From positions 1 through 33,033 of the forward strand of contig NZ_CQAZ01000045.1 of NCBI RefSeq assembly GCF_001152565.1: a stretch of DNA of 33,033 nt. Direction: 5' to 3'. The notes below the pieces were generated by a model. It ran no database searches. It had not been told where the DNA came from and worked only from the letters and a program-made list of their open reading frames with translations. This stretch comes from Yersinia pekkanenii (GTDB lineage Bacteria > Pseudomonadota > Gammaproteobacteria > Enterobacterales > Enterobacteriaceae). Below are positions 1 to 10,336 of this stretch, piece by piece. Every line of letters begins with the position of its first letter. The first letter of the stretch is position 1. A program made the translations under genes and the position numbers.

Positions 1-268
1 TAACGGGTGGCCTTTTTTGTTATGGGTTCTAACAAAGTCCTAGAGTCAGCGTCAGATAAATGGACAATGCCAGTTGGCCAACTGGCGACAGGCTTTAAGC
101 CCTTTTATGATTGAGCACCCGGAGCGAATGACCGGTATTGATAAAGGGGAGTTTACACAGAATCTGGTACAAGCCCTTTTTTTTACATTCAGTTAAAAAG
201 AAACTCAATATGAGTAATATGATCGGGTAGACTAGTGCCAGAGCCAGTAAGAATGAGTACCTAATGTA
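1..268. other. Left-edge non-coding region upstream of murB
   Basis: I see no credible gene here. The first 17 bases (GGTGGCC followed by six T) resemble the downstream half of an intrinsic terminator whose other arm would lie outside the window. In E. coli the gene before murB is the 5S rRNA of rrnB, so this could be an rRNA operon terminator, but that rests on synteny only. The stretch also holds a perfect 18-bp palindrome (69-86) and two copies of AAGCCCTTTT (97-106 and 171-180). No convincing -35/-10 pair for murB was found. Confidence 0.4.
69..86. repeat. Perfect 18-bp palindrome
   Basis: GCCAGTTGGCCAACTGGC is identical to its own reverse complement over 18 bases with no spacer. It lies about 180 bases before murB. 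It could be a protein-binding site or the apex of a longer structure. I do not recognise it as a known operator. Confidence 0.8.
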
Positions 269-1306
269 ATGTCGAATCAACGTTCCCCGCTAAAACATCT
301 CAATACTTTTGCGTTATCAGCCTATGCGAGCAATGTAATCAGTGCCAACTCTCCTGAAGAGTTGGTTGATGCATGGCGTGAGTCTATTTCTAGGCATCTG
401 CCAGTACTTTTGCTTGGTGAAGGCAGTAATGTACTATTTATCGAAAACTATTCAGGAACGGTATTGCTTAATCGCATCAAGGGTATCACTTTTACCGAAG
501 ATGATATTGCCTGGCATCTACATGTTGGCGCTGGAGAGAATTGGCATCAATTAGTGTGCTATTCATTGCAAAATAATATGCCAGGTCTAGAGAACTTAGC
601 TTTAATACCAGGTTGTGTGGGTTCTGCACCGATCCAGAATATCGGTGCGTATGGTGTTGAGCTACAAAAAGTATGCGAATACGTTGATTTACTTGATATG
701 AATAAAGGTACTGTTCTGCGTCTTGCAGCTGAAGATTGCCAGTTTGGCTATCGGAATAGTATATTTAAGCATCGTTACGGTAGTGGGTTTGCCATCATCG
801 CAGTGGGCATCAAATTAATGAAGTCATGGATCCCAACCCTGGGGTATGGCGATTTAACGCGAATGGATCCATTGACGGTCACAGCGCAAGATATCTTTAA
901 CTCGGTCTGCACTATGCGGCGTAGTAAGCTACCTGATCCAACCGTTACTGGCAATGCAGGGAGCTTTTTCAAAAATCCGGTTGTGGATATAACCGTGGCT
1001 GAAGATATTGTAAAGTGCTATCCCAATGCACCTCACTATCTACAACCTGATGGGTCAGTAAAGCTGGCTGCCGGTTGGCTTATCGATCAATGTGCGCTTA
1101 AGGGATACCAGATTGGTGGGGCTGCGGTACATCAACAGCAAGCTTTGGTACTGATTAACCTCGCAGAGGCAACAGGCCAGGATGTACTAAGTCTTGCTCG
1201 TTATATCCGTCAGCAAGTCGCAAAGAAATTTGCTATCTGGTTGGAACCAGAGGTACGTTTTATTGCAAGTAATGGCGAGGTTAATGCCGTGGAGCGTTTA
1301 TCGTGA
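269..1306 (+). CDS. murB: UDP-N-acetylenolpyruvoylglucosamine reductase MurB
   Basis: MurB is a cytoplasmic FAD enzyme that uses NADPH to reduce the enolpyruvyl group of UDP-GlcNAc-enolpyruvate to UDP-MurNAc, the second committed step of peptidoglycan synthesis. The 345-residue protein is close to the 342 residues of E. coli MurB. The FAD-binding segment LGEGSN is at residues 49-54. NAGSFFKNP near 229-237 carries the proton-donor serine (S232 here, equivalent to S229 in E. coli). GWLIDQC and WLEPEVRF in the C-terminal third are also typical of type I MurB. The ATG at 269 gives a good N-terminal match although the upstream Shine-Dalgarno is weak. The stop overlaps the birA start by 4 nt (GTGA), so the two genes should be translationally coupled, as in E. 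coli. Confidence 0.97.
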   Translation: MSNQRSPLKHLNTFALSAYASNVISANSPEELVDAWRESISRHLPVLLLGEGSNVLFIENYSGTVLLNRIKGITFTEDDIAWHLHVGAGENWHQLVCYSLQNNMPGLENLALIPGCVGSAPIQNIGAYGVELQKVCEYVDLLDMNKGTVLRLAAEDCQFGYRNSIFKHRYGSGFAIIAVGIKLMKSWIPTLGYGDLTRMDPLTVTAQDIFNSVCTMRRSKLPDPTVTGNAGSFFKNPVVDITVAEDIVKCYPNAPHYLQPDGSVKLAAGWLIDQCALKGYQIGGAAVHQQQALVLINLAEATGQDVLSLARYIRQQVAKKFAIWLEPEVRFIASNGEVNAVERLS

Positions 1307-2262
1307 AAGATATTAAGGTCCCTCTACGGTTAATCGGTATATTAGCGGATGGTGCTTTTCACTCTGGTGAACAGTTGGGCGAAATGTTTGGTATGAGCCG
1401 TGCTGCAATTAACAAGCATATGCAAACTATCAGAGAATGGGGGCTCGATGTTTTCACCGTGCCTGGCAAAGGTTATAGCTTACCAGCGCCCATCCAATTG
1501 CTTGATGAAAAAACAATATTAAGTTATTTACCTGCAGGTCAAGTAACGGTATTACCGGTAGTTGATTCTACTAATCAATATCTCTTAGATCGTATCGCTG
1601 AACTTAAATCTGGTGATGCTTGTGTTGCTGAATATCAACAAGCAGGGCGAGGTAGACGTGGCCGCCAGTGGGTATCTCCTTTTGGTGCAAATCTTTATTT
1701 ATCAATGTTCTGGCGCCTAGAACAGGGCCCTGCTGCGGCAATGGGATTAAGTTTGGTTGTTGGGATAGTCATGGCAGAGGTGCTGCATAAACTGGGTGCC
1801 GAACAGGTTCGCGTTAAGTGGCCGAATGATCTGTATTTAAACGATAAGAAGCTGGCTGGTATATTAGTAGAACTAACTGGTAAAACAGGTGATGCAGCTC
1901 AACTGGTGATTGGTGCTGGTATTAATCTAACAATGCGTGAATCAACAAGCAATGTTATTAATCAGGACTGGATTAACTTACAGGAGGCTGGCGTTATTAT
2001 TGATCGTAATAAACTAACAGCAGAGTTATTATCTGAACTACGACTAGCAGTAGTTAAATTTGAAAATGAAGGTCTATCCGCCTTTATTTCTCGCTGGCGG
2101 GAAATGGATAATTACCTTGATCGTCCTGTAAAACTGATTATTGGAAGCCAAGAAATATTTGGAGTTGCCAGAGGTATTGACCAGCAAGGGGCATTACTAT
2201 TAGAGCAGTATGGTAGCGTAAGACCTTATATTGGTGGCGAGATATCCCTTCGCGGTATCTAA
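1303..2262 (+). CDS. birA: Bifunctional biotin-protein ligase and biotin operon repressor BirA
   Basis: BirA activates biotin to biotinyl-5'-AMP and transfers it to the BCCP subunit of acetyl-CoA carboxylase. The family form with an N-terminal helix-turn-helix also represses the bio operon as a holo-dimer. The protein has 319 residues, against 321 in E. coli. The winged-helix domain covers about 1-60 (recognition region around [10 protein letters not shown], 31-40). The catalytic domain carries the biotinyl-AMP loop GRGRRGR (115-121) and KWPND (172-176). The small C-terminal domain ends in the usual beta barrel. Translation starts at GTG 1303, inside the murB stop. Keeping the DNA-binding domain implies that the repressor role is intact; the bio operon itself is not in this window. 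Confidence 0.96.
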   Translation: MKDIKVPLRLIGILADGAFHSGEQLGEMFGMSRAAINKHMQTIREWGLDVFTVPGKGYSLPAPIQLLDEKTILSYLPAGQVTVLPVVDSTNQYLLDRIAELKSGDACVAEYQQAGRGRRGRQWVSPFGANLYLSMFWRLEQGPAAAMGLSLVVGIVMAEVLHKLGAEQVRVKWPNDLYLNDKKLAGILVELTGKTGDAAQLVIGAGINLTMRESTSNVINQDWINLQEAGVIIDRNKLTAELLSELRLAVVKFENEGLSAFISRWREMDNYLDRPVKLIIGSQEIFGVARGIDQQGALLLEQYGSVRPYIGGEISLRGI

Positions 2263-2272
2263 TTGATAAATT

Positions 2273-2302
2273 AAGCGGATAGAAATAACTACCCGCTTTT
2301 TA
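2273..2302 (+). terminator. Intrinsic terminator of murB-birA
   Basis: The arms AAGCGG-A-TAG and CTA-C-CCGCTT pair around an AAATAA loop, with one A/C mismatch, and are followed by a run of T. It lies between the convergent birA and coaA stops. Read on the other strand it ends in AATTTAT, so it could act weakly on coaA too. Confidence 0.7.
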
Positions 2303-3253
2303 TTATTTTCTTAGACGTACGCTCTCAACTGCATGATTGGCGCTTTTGGTCATGATTAAGCTAGCCCGCTCACGTGTTGGTAATATATTTTGTTTTAAAT
2401 TCAGCCCATTAATCTCTTTCCATAATTGAGTGGCAATATTAACTGCTTCAGTTTCAGGCAGTTTTGCATAACTATGGAAGTAAGAATCAGGGTTGGAAAA
2501 TGCACCTTGTCGAAACTTAAGGAATCGATTGATATACCAGCTTTGAAGCAAGTCTTCAGGCGCATCGACATATATAGAAAAGTCTACAAAGTCAGAGACA
2601 AATACATGATGTGGATCGTGAGGATAATCCATCCCACTTTGTAATACATTCAACCCTTCTAATATAAGGATGTCGGGTTGCTTGATGATTTTATTACCAT
2701 CTGGTACGACATCATATATTAAATGTGAATAAACGGGTGCAGTAACATAGTCGGCGCCTGATTTTACCTCAGAAACAAATTTCACCAGATTATGCATATC
2801 ATAGGATTGTGGGAATCCTTTTTTCTTCATCAGCCCGCGCTCATTAAGCACCTTATTAGGATAAAGAAAACCATCTGTTGTAATCAGCTCTACACTACGG
2901 TGTTCCGGCCAACGGCTCAGCAATGCTTGTAGTAAACGCGCAGTCGTACTTTTACCCACAGCAACGCTGCCAGCGATGCCAATAACATAAGGAATACGTT
3001 GGCCATCGGTGCCAAGGAATTGCTCCAAAACAGCCTGGCGACGCAAATTAGAACTGATATAAAAATTAAGTAGGCGTGAAAGTGGTAGATAAATCTGTGC
3101 CACTTCATCTAATGAAAGGTCTTCGTTAATCCCTTTAAGTTTAACGATTTCTTCTTCTGTTAGCGTCAATGGTACTGAGTCACGCAAAGCCGCCCACTCA
3201 GTACGATCGAACTGTAGATAAGGCGTCGCTAAAGATTGATCTCTTTTTGTCAT
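2303..3253 (-). CDS. coaA: Type I pantothenate kinase CoaA
   Basis: CoaA phosphorylates pantothenate with ATP, the first and feedback-controlled step of coenzyme A synthesis. At 316 residues it equals the E. coli enzyme. The P-loop GSVAVGKS is at 95-102 with K101 as the nucleotide lysine. ITTDGFL (Asp at the catalytic position), [10 protein letters not shown] and the [12 protein letters not shown] region form the pantothenate and CoA pocket of the family. The ATG at 3253 gives a full-length product; its ribosome binding site is weak. The gene is transcribed toward birA and stops one base after the birA terminator. The 209-bp gap to the acetyltransferase gene holds a likely -10 element inside an inverted repeat (listed separately). 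Confidence 0.97.
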   Translation of the reverse strand: MTKRDQSLATPYLQFDRTEWAALRDSVPLTLTEEEIVKLKGINEDLSLDEVAQIYLPLSRLLNFYISSNLRRQAVLEQFLGTDGQRIPYVIGIAGSVAVGKSTTARLLQALLSRWPEHRSVELITTDGFLYPNKVLNERGLMKKKGFPQSYDMHNLVKFVSEVKSGADYVTAPVYSHLIYDVVPDGNKIIKQPDILILEGLNVLQSGMDYPHDPHHVFVSDFVDFSIYVDAPEDLLQSWYINRFLKFRQGAFSNPDSYFHSYAKLPETEAVNIATQLWKEINGLNLKQNILPTRERASLIMTKSANHAVESVRLRK

Positions 3254-3317
3254 AAGCCAAATTCTGCCTGTTAACGCAGGTTGGGAAAGGCGCTGGACGC
3301 CAACTCCAGATAAGAAA

Positions 3318-3342
3318 CAAGCTGCATATTATAGGCAGCTTG
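3318..3342 (-). promoter_or_regulatory. 8-bp inverted repeat enclosing a TATAAT element upstream of coaA
   Basis: CAAGCTGC (3318-3325) and GCAGCTTG (3335-3342) are perfect inverted arms. The spacer, read on the minus strand, contains TATAAT (3333-3328), a consensus -10 about 75 bp before coaA. No good -35 is present at the right distance. The same arms could form a weak terminator for the upstream acetyltransferase transcript, which continues with TTTCTTAT. Both readings are inference. Confidence 0.45.
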
Positions 3343-3462
3343 CTTTTTGGCGTAGACATTTTTGTGCTTAGTGAGTGATTTCTTTGATGTGTATCGTTAT
3401 TCCCATCAATTAAGAAGGGCTATTACTGGTTTGGGCATTTGCACAGATTGCCATTATAGCGA

Positions 3463-4014
3463 CTAACTGGCTATGACAGTATGTGGTTGATTCATAGTGA
3501 ATAAACGTTTGAAATAAATTGCTGTTGGATGGTAGTTGTTATCTGGCGTGCAGGCATAATCAGGAATTTCCCCCATACAACGATAACCTTGCGCTCGGTA
3601 GAAAGATTCAGCAGGAGAACCTGCCTGAGTATCGAGATATAACAATCCGCGGCGCAGTTGAACGGCAGTACTCTCCATTGTGACGATCAATTTATGCCCA
3701 ATACCAGTACGACGGCTACGGCTATGTACCAATAATTTTTGTACTTCGGCACGATTTAACCCATTTGGTTTTTGGCAGAGATCTAATTGGATAGTGCCCG
3801 TAACCCCCGTTTCATCGCGGGCGAGCCATAATAGCAATGTTTCTTTGGCAATAGCTGGGCAAAGACCATGATAATAGCTTTCGGCTTCTCCTTGTGAAAG
3901 AGCGCGAGTGTTATAGCCCACCGAGGCTCCATGAGAAACGGCATCAATCAGTAAACTTGCCAGCTCGCTGCGGTATACAGGCAATGTTGCCGCATTAAGT
4001 AAAACTATCTTCAT
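3463..4014 (-). CDS. GNAT-family N-acetyltransferase, substrate unknown
   Basis: This 183-residue protein has the acetyl-CoA binding motif A of the GNAT fold: VQKLLVHSRSRRTGIG at 91-106, with the pyrophosphate loop RRTGIG. Motif B is AESFYRAQGY at 135-144. The fold transfers acetyl from acetyl-CoA to an amine, but I cannot name the acceptor. The frame stays open 57 codons further upstream, but the ATG at 4014 is preferred: it has GAGGAA about 8 nt before it, and the MKIVLLNAATL start looks like a proper first strand, whereas the upstream codons cross a run of seven C and look non-coding. The gene follows no operon partner closely. E. coli has no gene between coaA and the tRNA cluster, so this is a lineage-specific neighbour. 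Confidence 0.85.
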   Translation of the reverse strand: MKIVLLNAATLPVYRSELASLLIDAVSHGASVGYNTRALSQGEAESYYHGLCPAIAKETLLLWLARDETGVTGTIQLDLCQKPNGLNRAEVQKLLVHSRSRRTGIGHKLIVTMESTAVQLRRGLLYLDTQAGSPAESFYRAQGYRCMGEIPDYACTPDNNYHPTAIYFKRLFTMNQPHTVIAS

Positions 4015-4389
4015 GATAAATTCCTCAACAACTGCCAGTCTGCGTTTATATTTATGTTTGAGTCTGTAGGTAAGGTTTAAGCAATAAACAAGCCAAATAT
4101 GTACAACGCAATTATCCTCATTGGGCCAATAATCTTTTAGCAGATATGCACCGTATTGGGGGGGAGTTTCCCCATTTTGGGGCATAGAAATAAATTTATA
4201 TTCAATCGGTGATGATAAGATTGTCAGTAATGAGACCTGATCCGGTTTTTGGGGGGATCTTCAGCTAAGCAGTTGGTTACAATAGCTGAAGTGTTGGATG
4301 CAAATTGAGCTAACTATGGTTAATAATACCGCGAGCACTTAAAAATTGACTATTTTGTGAGCAAAAGATTCGCTTCTGCAATTTTTTTG
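4015..4389. other. Intergenic region between the acetyltransferase and the tRNA operon
   Basis: I see no gene here. The region holds two G-runs on the plus strand (seven G at 4158-4164 and a second run of six near 4250), each beside short complementary arms (GGGG/CCCC near 4161-4175, GATCC/GGATC near 4240-4258). The last 70 bases become A+T rich (4340-4389), which would suit an UP element and Fis sites for the tRNA-tufB promoter. The 5' end must also contain the minus-strand promoter of the acetyltransferase, which I could not place. Confidence 0.4.
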
Positions 4390-4418
4390 TTGCATCGTAA
4401 GCCTGCTCTACCTAGAAT
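4390..4418 (+). promoter_or_regulatory. Promoter of the thrU-tyrU-glyT-thrT-tufB operon
   Basis: TTGCAT at 4390-4395 and TAGAAT at 4413-4418 are separated by exactly 17 bases and are preceded by a T-tract. The bases after the -10 (GCGCTGC, 4419-4425) form the G+C-rich discriminator typical of stable-RNA promoters under ppGpp control. The first tRNA starts 14 bases after the -10. Confidence 0.8.
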
Positions 4419-4432
4419 GCGCTGCACTTGAT

Positions 4433-4508
<76 letters not shown>

Positions 4509-4526
4509 TTCAAGTATTAAAAATTA

Positions 4527-4592
<66 letters not shown>

Positions 4593-4611
<19 letters not shown>

Positions 4612-4929
4612 TATCTGCCCTTGAGTCTCAAGCCGATTCGGAGTTAGGAATCCAAATGAGCCACTTGAGGGGAAGGTGAAAACCTTCGACGAAGTTTCGA
4701 GCCGAGCGTAGCGAGTCAACGACGCGCAGCGGCGGCCCGGAGGGTGAGGAACGAAGTGACGAATAATCCTTCCCCACCACCATATTTAACCTTGAGTCTC
4801 AGGGTGATTCAGAAGACCGAACCCCAATCAACACTCAAGGCGAGAGCAGCGCTCTCGATGAAGAGTGAAGTGGCCAAGCCCTTCCTTTCAAGTTTCTGCA
4901 GATTAAGTCAGGTAGCCGAGTTCTAAGAT
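4593..4929 (+). repeat. Degenerate repeat of the tRNA-Tyr 3' end and trailer in the tyrU-glyT spacer (rtT-like)
   Basis: This 318-base spacer has no tRNA and no credible protein gene. The last 19 or so bases of tRNA-Tyr plus the following trailer (4593-4630, ending in CTTGAGTCTCA) recur at 4765-4801 with one C missing from the run of five. That gives a period of about 172 bp. After the shared CTTGAGTCTCA both copies continue with a GATTC motif and then diverge. Between them lies GAAGGT-GAAA-ACCTTC (4672-4687), a 6-bp hairpin whose reverse complement resembles the tRNA-Tyr T-arm, and GGGGAAGG (4669-4676) is complementary to CCTTCCCC (4768-4775). A further hairpin CGAGAGC-AGC-GCTCTCG lies at 4841-4857. 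The layout recalls the 178-bp rtT repeats behind E. coli tyrT, which also carry tRNA-Tyr 3' ends. Confidence 0.7.
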
Positions 4930-5004
<75 letters not shown>

Positions 5005-5010
5005 AGATGT

Positions 5011-5086
5011 GCTGATATAGCTCAGTTGGTAGAGCGCACCCTTGGTAAGGGTGAGGTCGGCAGTTCGACTCTGCCTATTAGCACCA
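5011..5086 (+). tRNA. thrT: tRNA-Thr (anticodon GGT)
   Basis: The 76-nt tRNA has D-arm AGCTCAGTTGGTAGAGC, anticodon loop TTGGTAA with GGT at 5044-5046, T-loop GTTCGAC and an encoded CCA. The acceptor arms GCTGATA and TATTAGC contain one G-T pair. It follows glyT after 6 bases and is the last tRNA before tufB. Confidence 0.96.
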
Positions 5087-5191
5087 TTTCTCATCCTCTC
5101 GTCCCCTGATTTTCTTTCTGTGTTATGGATTCAGCAAGCATGCGCTTGGTTGATGTGGTGAAACCACCGATTCCGTGTCTTAGAGGGATAA

Positions 5192-6379
<1,188 letters not shown>

Positions 6380-6400
6380 GATTTGACGCGACATGCGATA

Positions 6401-6426
6401 AAAGGGCATCATTTGATGCCCTTTTT
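6401..6426 (+). terminator. Intrinsic terminator after tufB
   Basis: AAAGGGCATC and GATGCCCTTT form a 10-bp stem around an ATTT loop, followed by a short T-run. It lies 22 bases after the tufB stop. Confidence 0.9.
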
Positions 6427-6618
6427 CTACGTTGTCATACTAGAACCTATCTCATCAGCGGTTTTTTCATCATAATTACTGGTGAGATGGGCTCTGGAAG
6501 TACGGCGAATAGTGCTGAGTGGTGCCGATTAGAGAGTCTCTAGAGCATCCTTCGGCTTGGTTTGCTTTGCGATGCGAAGCAAAGTTGTTTGTTCTGAATC
6601 ATAGTGACAGGTTGGTTT
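6427..6618 (+). other. secE leader with several inverted repeats
   Basis: There is no gene here. Imperfect 13-nt arms (6442-6454 and 6483-6495, core CCTATCTCA with TGAGATGGG) enclose a T-rich loop. TAGAGA-G-TCTCTA follows around 6531-6543. TTTGCTTTGC-GAT-GCGAAGCAAA (6561-6583) forms a 10-bp stem with one G-U pair, 36 bases before secE. GCATC at 6545 could instead pair with GATGC at 6571-6575, which would be mutually exclusive with that stem. The secE-nusG promoter must be here, but no -35/-10 pair stands out. Confidence 0.5.
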
Positions 6619-7002
6619 ATGAGTGCGAATACCGAGGCTCCAGGGAGCGGACGCGGCCTGGAAACGGCTAAATGGCTAATCGTTGCTGTATTATTAATTA
6701 CCGCTATTGTGGGTAATTATTATTACCGTGATTTCAGCCTGCCGCTGCGCGCGTTGGCAGTTGTAGTAATTATCGCTGTTGCCGGTGCTGTTGCACTGAT
6801 GACGGCAAAAGGTAAAGCCACTGTAGCCTTTGCTCGTGAAGCACGCACGGAAGTGCGTAAAGTGATTTGGCCTACCCGTCAGGAAACTCTGCACACAACG
6901 TTAATCGTTGCTGCAGTAACTGCTGTAATGTCACTGATTCTATGGGGGCTGGATGGTATTCTGGTCCGCCTGGTATCATTTATTACTGGCCTGAGGTTCT
7001 AA
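6619..7002 (+). CDS. secE: Preprotein translocase subunit SecE
   Basis: SecE is the essential inner-membrane clamp of the SecYEG protein-export channel. The 127-residue product starting [15 protein letters not shown] matches E. coli SecE in length. Three hydrophobic segments are visible (about 19-36, 45-63 and 93-120). The conserved amphipathic stretch [19 protein letters not shown] before the last helix contacts SecY. A GTG 15 bases upstream keeps the frame open, but the ATG at 6619 matches the family and has AGGTT before it. The stop is one base from the nusG start, so the two form the usual secE-nusG operon. Confidence 0.97.
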   Translation: MSANTEAPGSGRGLETAKWLIVAVLLITAIVGNYYYRDFSLPLRALAVVVIIAVAGAVALMTAKGKATVAFAREARTEVRKVIWPTRQETLHTTLIVAAVTAVMSLILWGLDGILVRLVSFITGLRF

Positions 7003-7003
7003 G

Positions 7004-7549
7004 ATGTCTGAAGCACCAAAAAAGCGTTGGTACGTCGTTCAGGCGTTTTCCGGTTTTGAAGGCCGTGTAGCTCAATCGCTGCGCGAGCATATCAAGTTAC
7101 ATGACATGGAAGAGCTGTTTGGCGAAGTCATGGTTCCAACGGAAGAAGTCGTCGAAATTCGTGGCGGTCAACGCCGCAAAAGTGAACGTAAATTCTTCCC
7201 AGGCTATGTACTGGTCCAGATGGTGATGAACGATGCCAGCTGGCACTTAGTGCGTAGTGTGCCACGTGTAATGGGCTTTATCGGTGGTACATCCGATCGC
7301 CCTGCACCAATCAGTGATAAAGAAGTTGATGCGATTATGAATCGTCTTCAACAAGTGGGTGATAAACCACGTCCCAAAACACTGTTTGAACCAGGGGAAC
7401 TGGTGCGTGTTAGCGATGGTCCGTTTGCCGACTTCAACGGTGTTGTTGAAGAAGTTGACTACGAAAAGAGCCGCTTGAAAGTGTCTGTTTCTATCTTTGG
7501 CCGTGCAACACCGGTCGAGTTGGATTTCAGTCAGGTAGAGAAAGGCTGA
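7004..7549 (+). CDS. nusG: Transcription termination/antitermination factor NusG
   Basis: NusG binds RNA polymerase at the clamp, suppresses pausing, and links it to Rho, to the ribosomal protein S10 and to antitermination complexes on rRNA operons. The 181 residues equal E. coli NusG. The N-terminal NGN domain spans about 1-115 ([22 protein letters not shown]). The C-terminal KOW domain spans about 125-181 ([20 protein letters not shown]), which is the Rho/S10 contact. The gene starts one base after secE. The rRNA leader at the right end of this window carries a boxA, where a NusG-containing complex acts. Confidence 0.98.
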   Translation: MSEAPKKRWYVVQAFSGFEGRVAQSLREHIKLHDMEELFGEVMVPTEEVVEIRGGQRRKSERKFFPGYVLVQMVMNDASWHLVRSVPRVMGFIGGTSDRPAPISDKEVDAIMNRLQQVGDKPRPKTLFEPGELVRVSDGPFADFNGVVEEVDYEKSRLKVSVSIFGRATPVELDFSQVEKG

Positions 7550-7589
7550 TTCATTTTTCACCAGTGGTTGGAATTTGAGTCTTGTCTTA

Positions 7590-7628
7590 GGCGCGAAATT
7601 AAAATATAATTTCGCGCCTTTTGTTTTT
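7590..7628 (+). terminator. Strong intrinsic terminator after nusG
   Basis: GGCGCGAAATTA and TAATTTCGCGCC form a perfect 12-bp stem around AAATA. TTTTGTTTTT follows immediately. It separates the secE-nusG and rplKA transcripts. Confidence 0.95.
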
Positions 7629-7635
7629 AGATGTC

Positions 7636-7664
7636 TTGCTTTTTGTCACCCGTGGCAATCATAA
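7636..7664 (+). promoter_or_regulatory. Probable promoter of rplK-rplA
   Basis: TTGCTT (7636-7641) and TCATAA (7659-7664) are 17 bases apart between the nusG terminator and rplK. E. coli has the L11 operon promoter at this place. The -10 is a poor match, so the exact hexamers are uncertain. Confidence 0.4.
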
Positions 7665-7679
7665 GCGAGATAAAACACG

Positions 7680-7707
7680 GGGAGCCTCAAACGAGGCGAT
7701 ACTACCC
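7680..7707 (+). promoter_or_regulatory. Ribosomal protein L1 binding site in the rplK leader
   Basis: GGG (7680-7682) pairs with CCC (7705-7707), and GCCTC (7684-7688) pairs with GAGGC (7693-7697) around an AAAC loop. The stems are separated by one base on the left and GATACTA on the right. This asymmetric internal loop mimics the L1 site of 23S rRNA. In E. coli free L1 binds here and blocks translation of rplK and, by coupling, rplA. Confidence 0.8.
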
Positions 7708-7725
7708 AAATCGAGGAAATCGTAA

Positions 7726-8154
<429 letters not shown>

Positions 8155-8157
8155 TAA

Positions 8158-8862
<705 letters not shown>

Positions 8863-8882
8863 TCACGAGTTGATTTTATCGC

Positions 8883-8911
8883 TTTACGTGGGCGTAAGGT
8901 TTGTCTAGAAT
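8883..8911 (+). promoter_or_regulatory. Promoter of rplJL-rpoBC
   Basis: TTTACG (8883-8888) and TAGAAT (8906-8911) are 17 bases apart, just after the rplA stop. The promoter overlaps a 9-bp inverted repeat (GGGCGTAAG 8890-8898 with CTTACGCCC 8912-8920). This matches the position of the E. coli L10 promoter. Confidence 0.7.
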
Positions 8912-8985
8912 CTTACGCCCATACTTCTGGTGATGAGCCTGTTCGTGTAAAACGGTGTTCAATCGGCAGAACGCAAGAATTTTTC

Positions 8986-9074
8986 GGTTGGAGCTTGGCC
9001 TTATCCAAGCCTCCGTCCAAGACCGCAGGTGTGTTGTAAGACACTTAATTTCCTGCGTAGACGGTGACAGAACC
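8986..9074 (+). ncRNA. L10 leader (autoregulatory mRNA element)
   Basis: Outer arms GGTT and AACC close a structure with a hairpin GGAGCTTGG/CCAAGCCTCC and a second one built on CGCAGG (9024-9029) and CCTGCG (9052-9057), joined by GTCCAAGA and AGACGGTGAC. These are the kink-turn and stems of the enterobacterial L10 leader, which binds the L10-(L12)4 complex and represses rplJL translation. The remaining leader to 9234 is A+T rich and then holds CCGGGGAA-TTA-TTCCCCGG (9195-9213) directly before the rplJ ribosome binding site. Confidence 0.88.
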
Positions 9075-9234
9075 TGAAGCATTTTTTTCTTTTTTGTTTA
9101 TCAAGAAATAAAAAGAATTGCCTTTGCTGGATTCTGCTCACCGTGTTTCAACGCCCGCTCACTACATTTTGTCGTGGGTTGGGTGACGTGAGTTCCGGGG
9201 AATTATTCCCCGGTTAATCCAGGAGCAAGAACTA

Positions 9235-9738
9235 ATGGCACTAAATCTTCAAGGCAAACAAGCGATTGTTGCTGAAGTTAAAGAAGTAGCCAAAGGTGCG
9301 CTGTCTGCGGTTGTTGCGGATTCTCGTGGCGTTACCGTTGATAAAATGACTGAACTGCGTAAAGCAGGTCGTGAAGCTGGCGTTCATATGCAAGTTGTTC
9401 GTAACACCTTGCTGCGTCGCATTGTTGAAGGCACTCCGTTCGAATGCCTGAAAGACACGTTTGTTGGTCCAACCTTGATTGCATTCTCTACTGAACACCC
9501 GGGCGCAGCTGCTCGTCTGTTCAAAGCATTTGCTAAAGATAATGCAAAATTTGAGGTTAAAGCAGCAGCCTTTGAAGGTGAGTTAATCCCTGCGGCTCAA
9601 ATCGACCGCCTGGCAACTCTGCCGACCTACGAAGAAGCAATCGCACGTCTGATGGGAACCATGAAAGAAGCCGCTGCTGGCAAATTGGTTCGTACATTGG
9701 CTGCACTGCGTGACCAGAAAGAAGCTGAAGCGGCTTAA
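9235..9738 (+). CDS. rplJ: 50S ribosomal protein L10
   Basis: L10 anchors L7/L12 dimers on the ribosome stalk and recruits translational GTPases. The 167-residue chain is two longer than in E. coli. The N-terminal rRNA-binding domain begins [21 protein letters not shown], and the C-terminal helix that binds L12 dimers ends [25 protein letters not shown] precedes the ATG by about 8 bases. It is regulated through the leader upstream and is followed after 69 bases by rplL. Confidence 0.98.
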   Translation: MALNLQGKQAIVAEVKEVAKGALSAVVADSRGVTVDKMTELRKAGREAGVHMQVVRNTLLRRIVEGTPFECLKDTFVGPTLIAFSTEHPGAAARLFKAFAKDNAKFEVKAAAFEGELIPAAQIDRLATLPTYEEAIARLMGTMKEAAAGKLVRTLAALRDQKEAEAA

Positions 9739-9807
9739 TTCGCCCTCACTTTTTCAGTCATTGCTTTTTAACGTATAAACTATTTCTGTATTTTAGGAAC
9801 ACTTGTT

Positions 9808-10176
9808 ATGTCAACTATCACTAAAGACCAAATTCTGGAAGGCGTTGCCGCTCTGTCTGTAATGGAAATCGTTGAACTGATCTCTGCTATGGAAGAGAAA
9901 TTCGGCGTTTCAGCTGCTGCTGTTGCTGCGGGTCCTGCTGCTGCTGCTGAAGCTGTAGAAGAACAAACTGAATTCAACGTTGTTCTGGCTTCATTCGGCG
10001 AAAACAAAGTTGCAGTAATCAAAGCTGTTCGCGGCGCAACTGGCCTGGGCTTGAAAGAAGCTAAAGACCTGGTTGAATCTGCACCTGCAGTTCTGAAAGA
10101 AGGCGTGAACAAAGACGAAGCTGAGTCACTGAAAAAAGCTCTGACCGAAGCTGGTGCTTCTGTTGAGATCAAGTAA
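9808..10176 (+). CDS. rplL: 50S ribosomal protein L7/L12
   Basis: L7/L12 is the multicopy stalk protein that stimulates GTP hydrolysis on elongation factors. The 122 residues show the N-terminal dimerisation domain (1-35), an Ala-rich hinge (about 36-55) and the C-terminal domain with [20 protein letters not shown] (67-86), the factor-binding helix. TTAGGAAC before the ATG is a good ribosome binding site, fitting the need for four to six copies per ribosome. An attenuator then reduces readthrough into rpoBC. Confidence 0.98.
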   Translation: MSTITKDQILEGVAALSVMEIVELISAMEEKFGVSAAAVAAGPAAAAEAVEEQTEFNVVLASFGENKVAVIKAVRGATGLGLKEAKDLVESAPAVLKEGVNKDEAESLKKALTEAGASVEIK

Positions 10177-10215
10177 GTTTAGCTTTGAGTTAGCAGCCTA
10201 ACTTTATAGGCTGAT

Positions 10216-10246
10216 GGCTGGTGACTATTTAGTCATCAGCCTTTTT
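10216..10246 (+). terminator. rplL-rpoB attenuator
   Basis: GGCTGGTGACTA and TAGTCATCAGCC form a long stem with one G-U pair, followed by TTTTT. In E. coli a partial terminator at this place lets about a fifth of polymerases pass into rpoB, which balances ribosomal protein against polymerase synthesis. GGCTGATG just upstream (10209-10216) repeats the arm and may compete with it. Confidence 0.88.
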
Positions 10247-10336
10247 GCGCTGTAGGGCGTGAGTCGTAGTTCACACTGTTTAGCGACTGACTAACCCCTA
10301 ATATTCCTTTCTATTGACGACTTAATATACTGCGTT

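Noticed and set aside
4015..4185. 57-codon N-terminal extension of the acetyltransferase
   Set aside because: The downstream ATG has a good Shine-Dalgarno and a proper GNAT start. The extension is Trp/Tyr/Cys rich and crosses a homopolymer run.
4744..4926. 60-codon open frame in the tyrU-glyT spacer
   Set aside because: It crosses the repeated tRNA-Tyr 3' end, has no ribosome binding site, and has no recognisable protein features. It is best read as non-coding.
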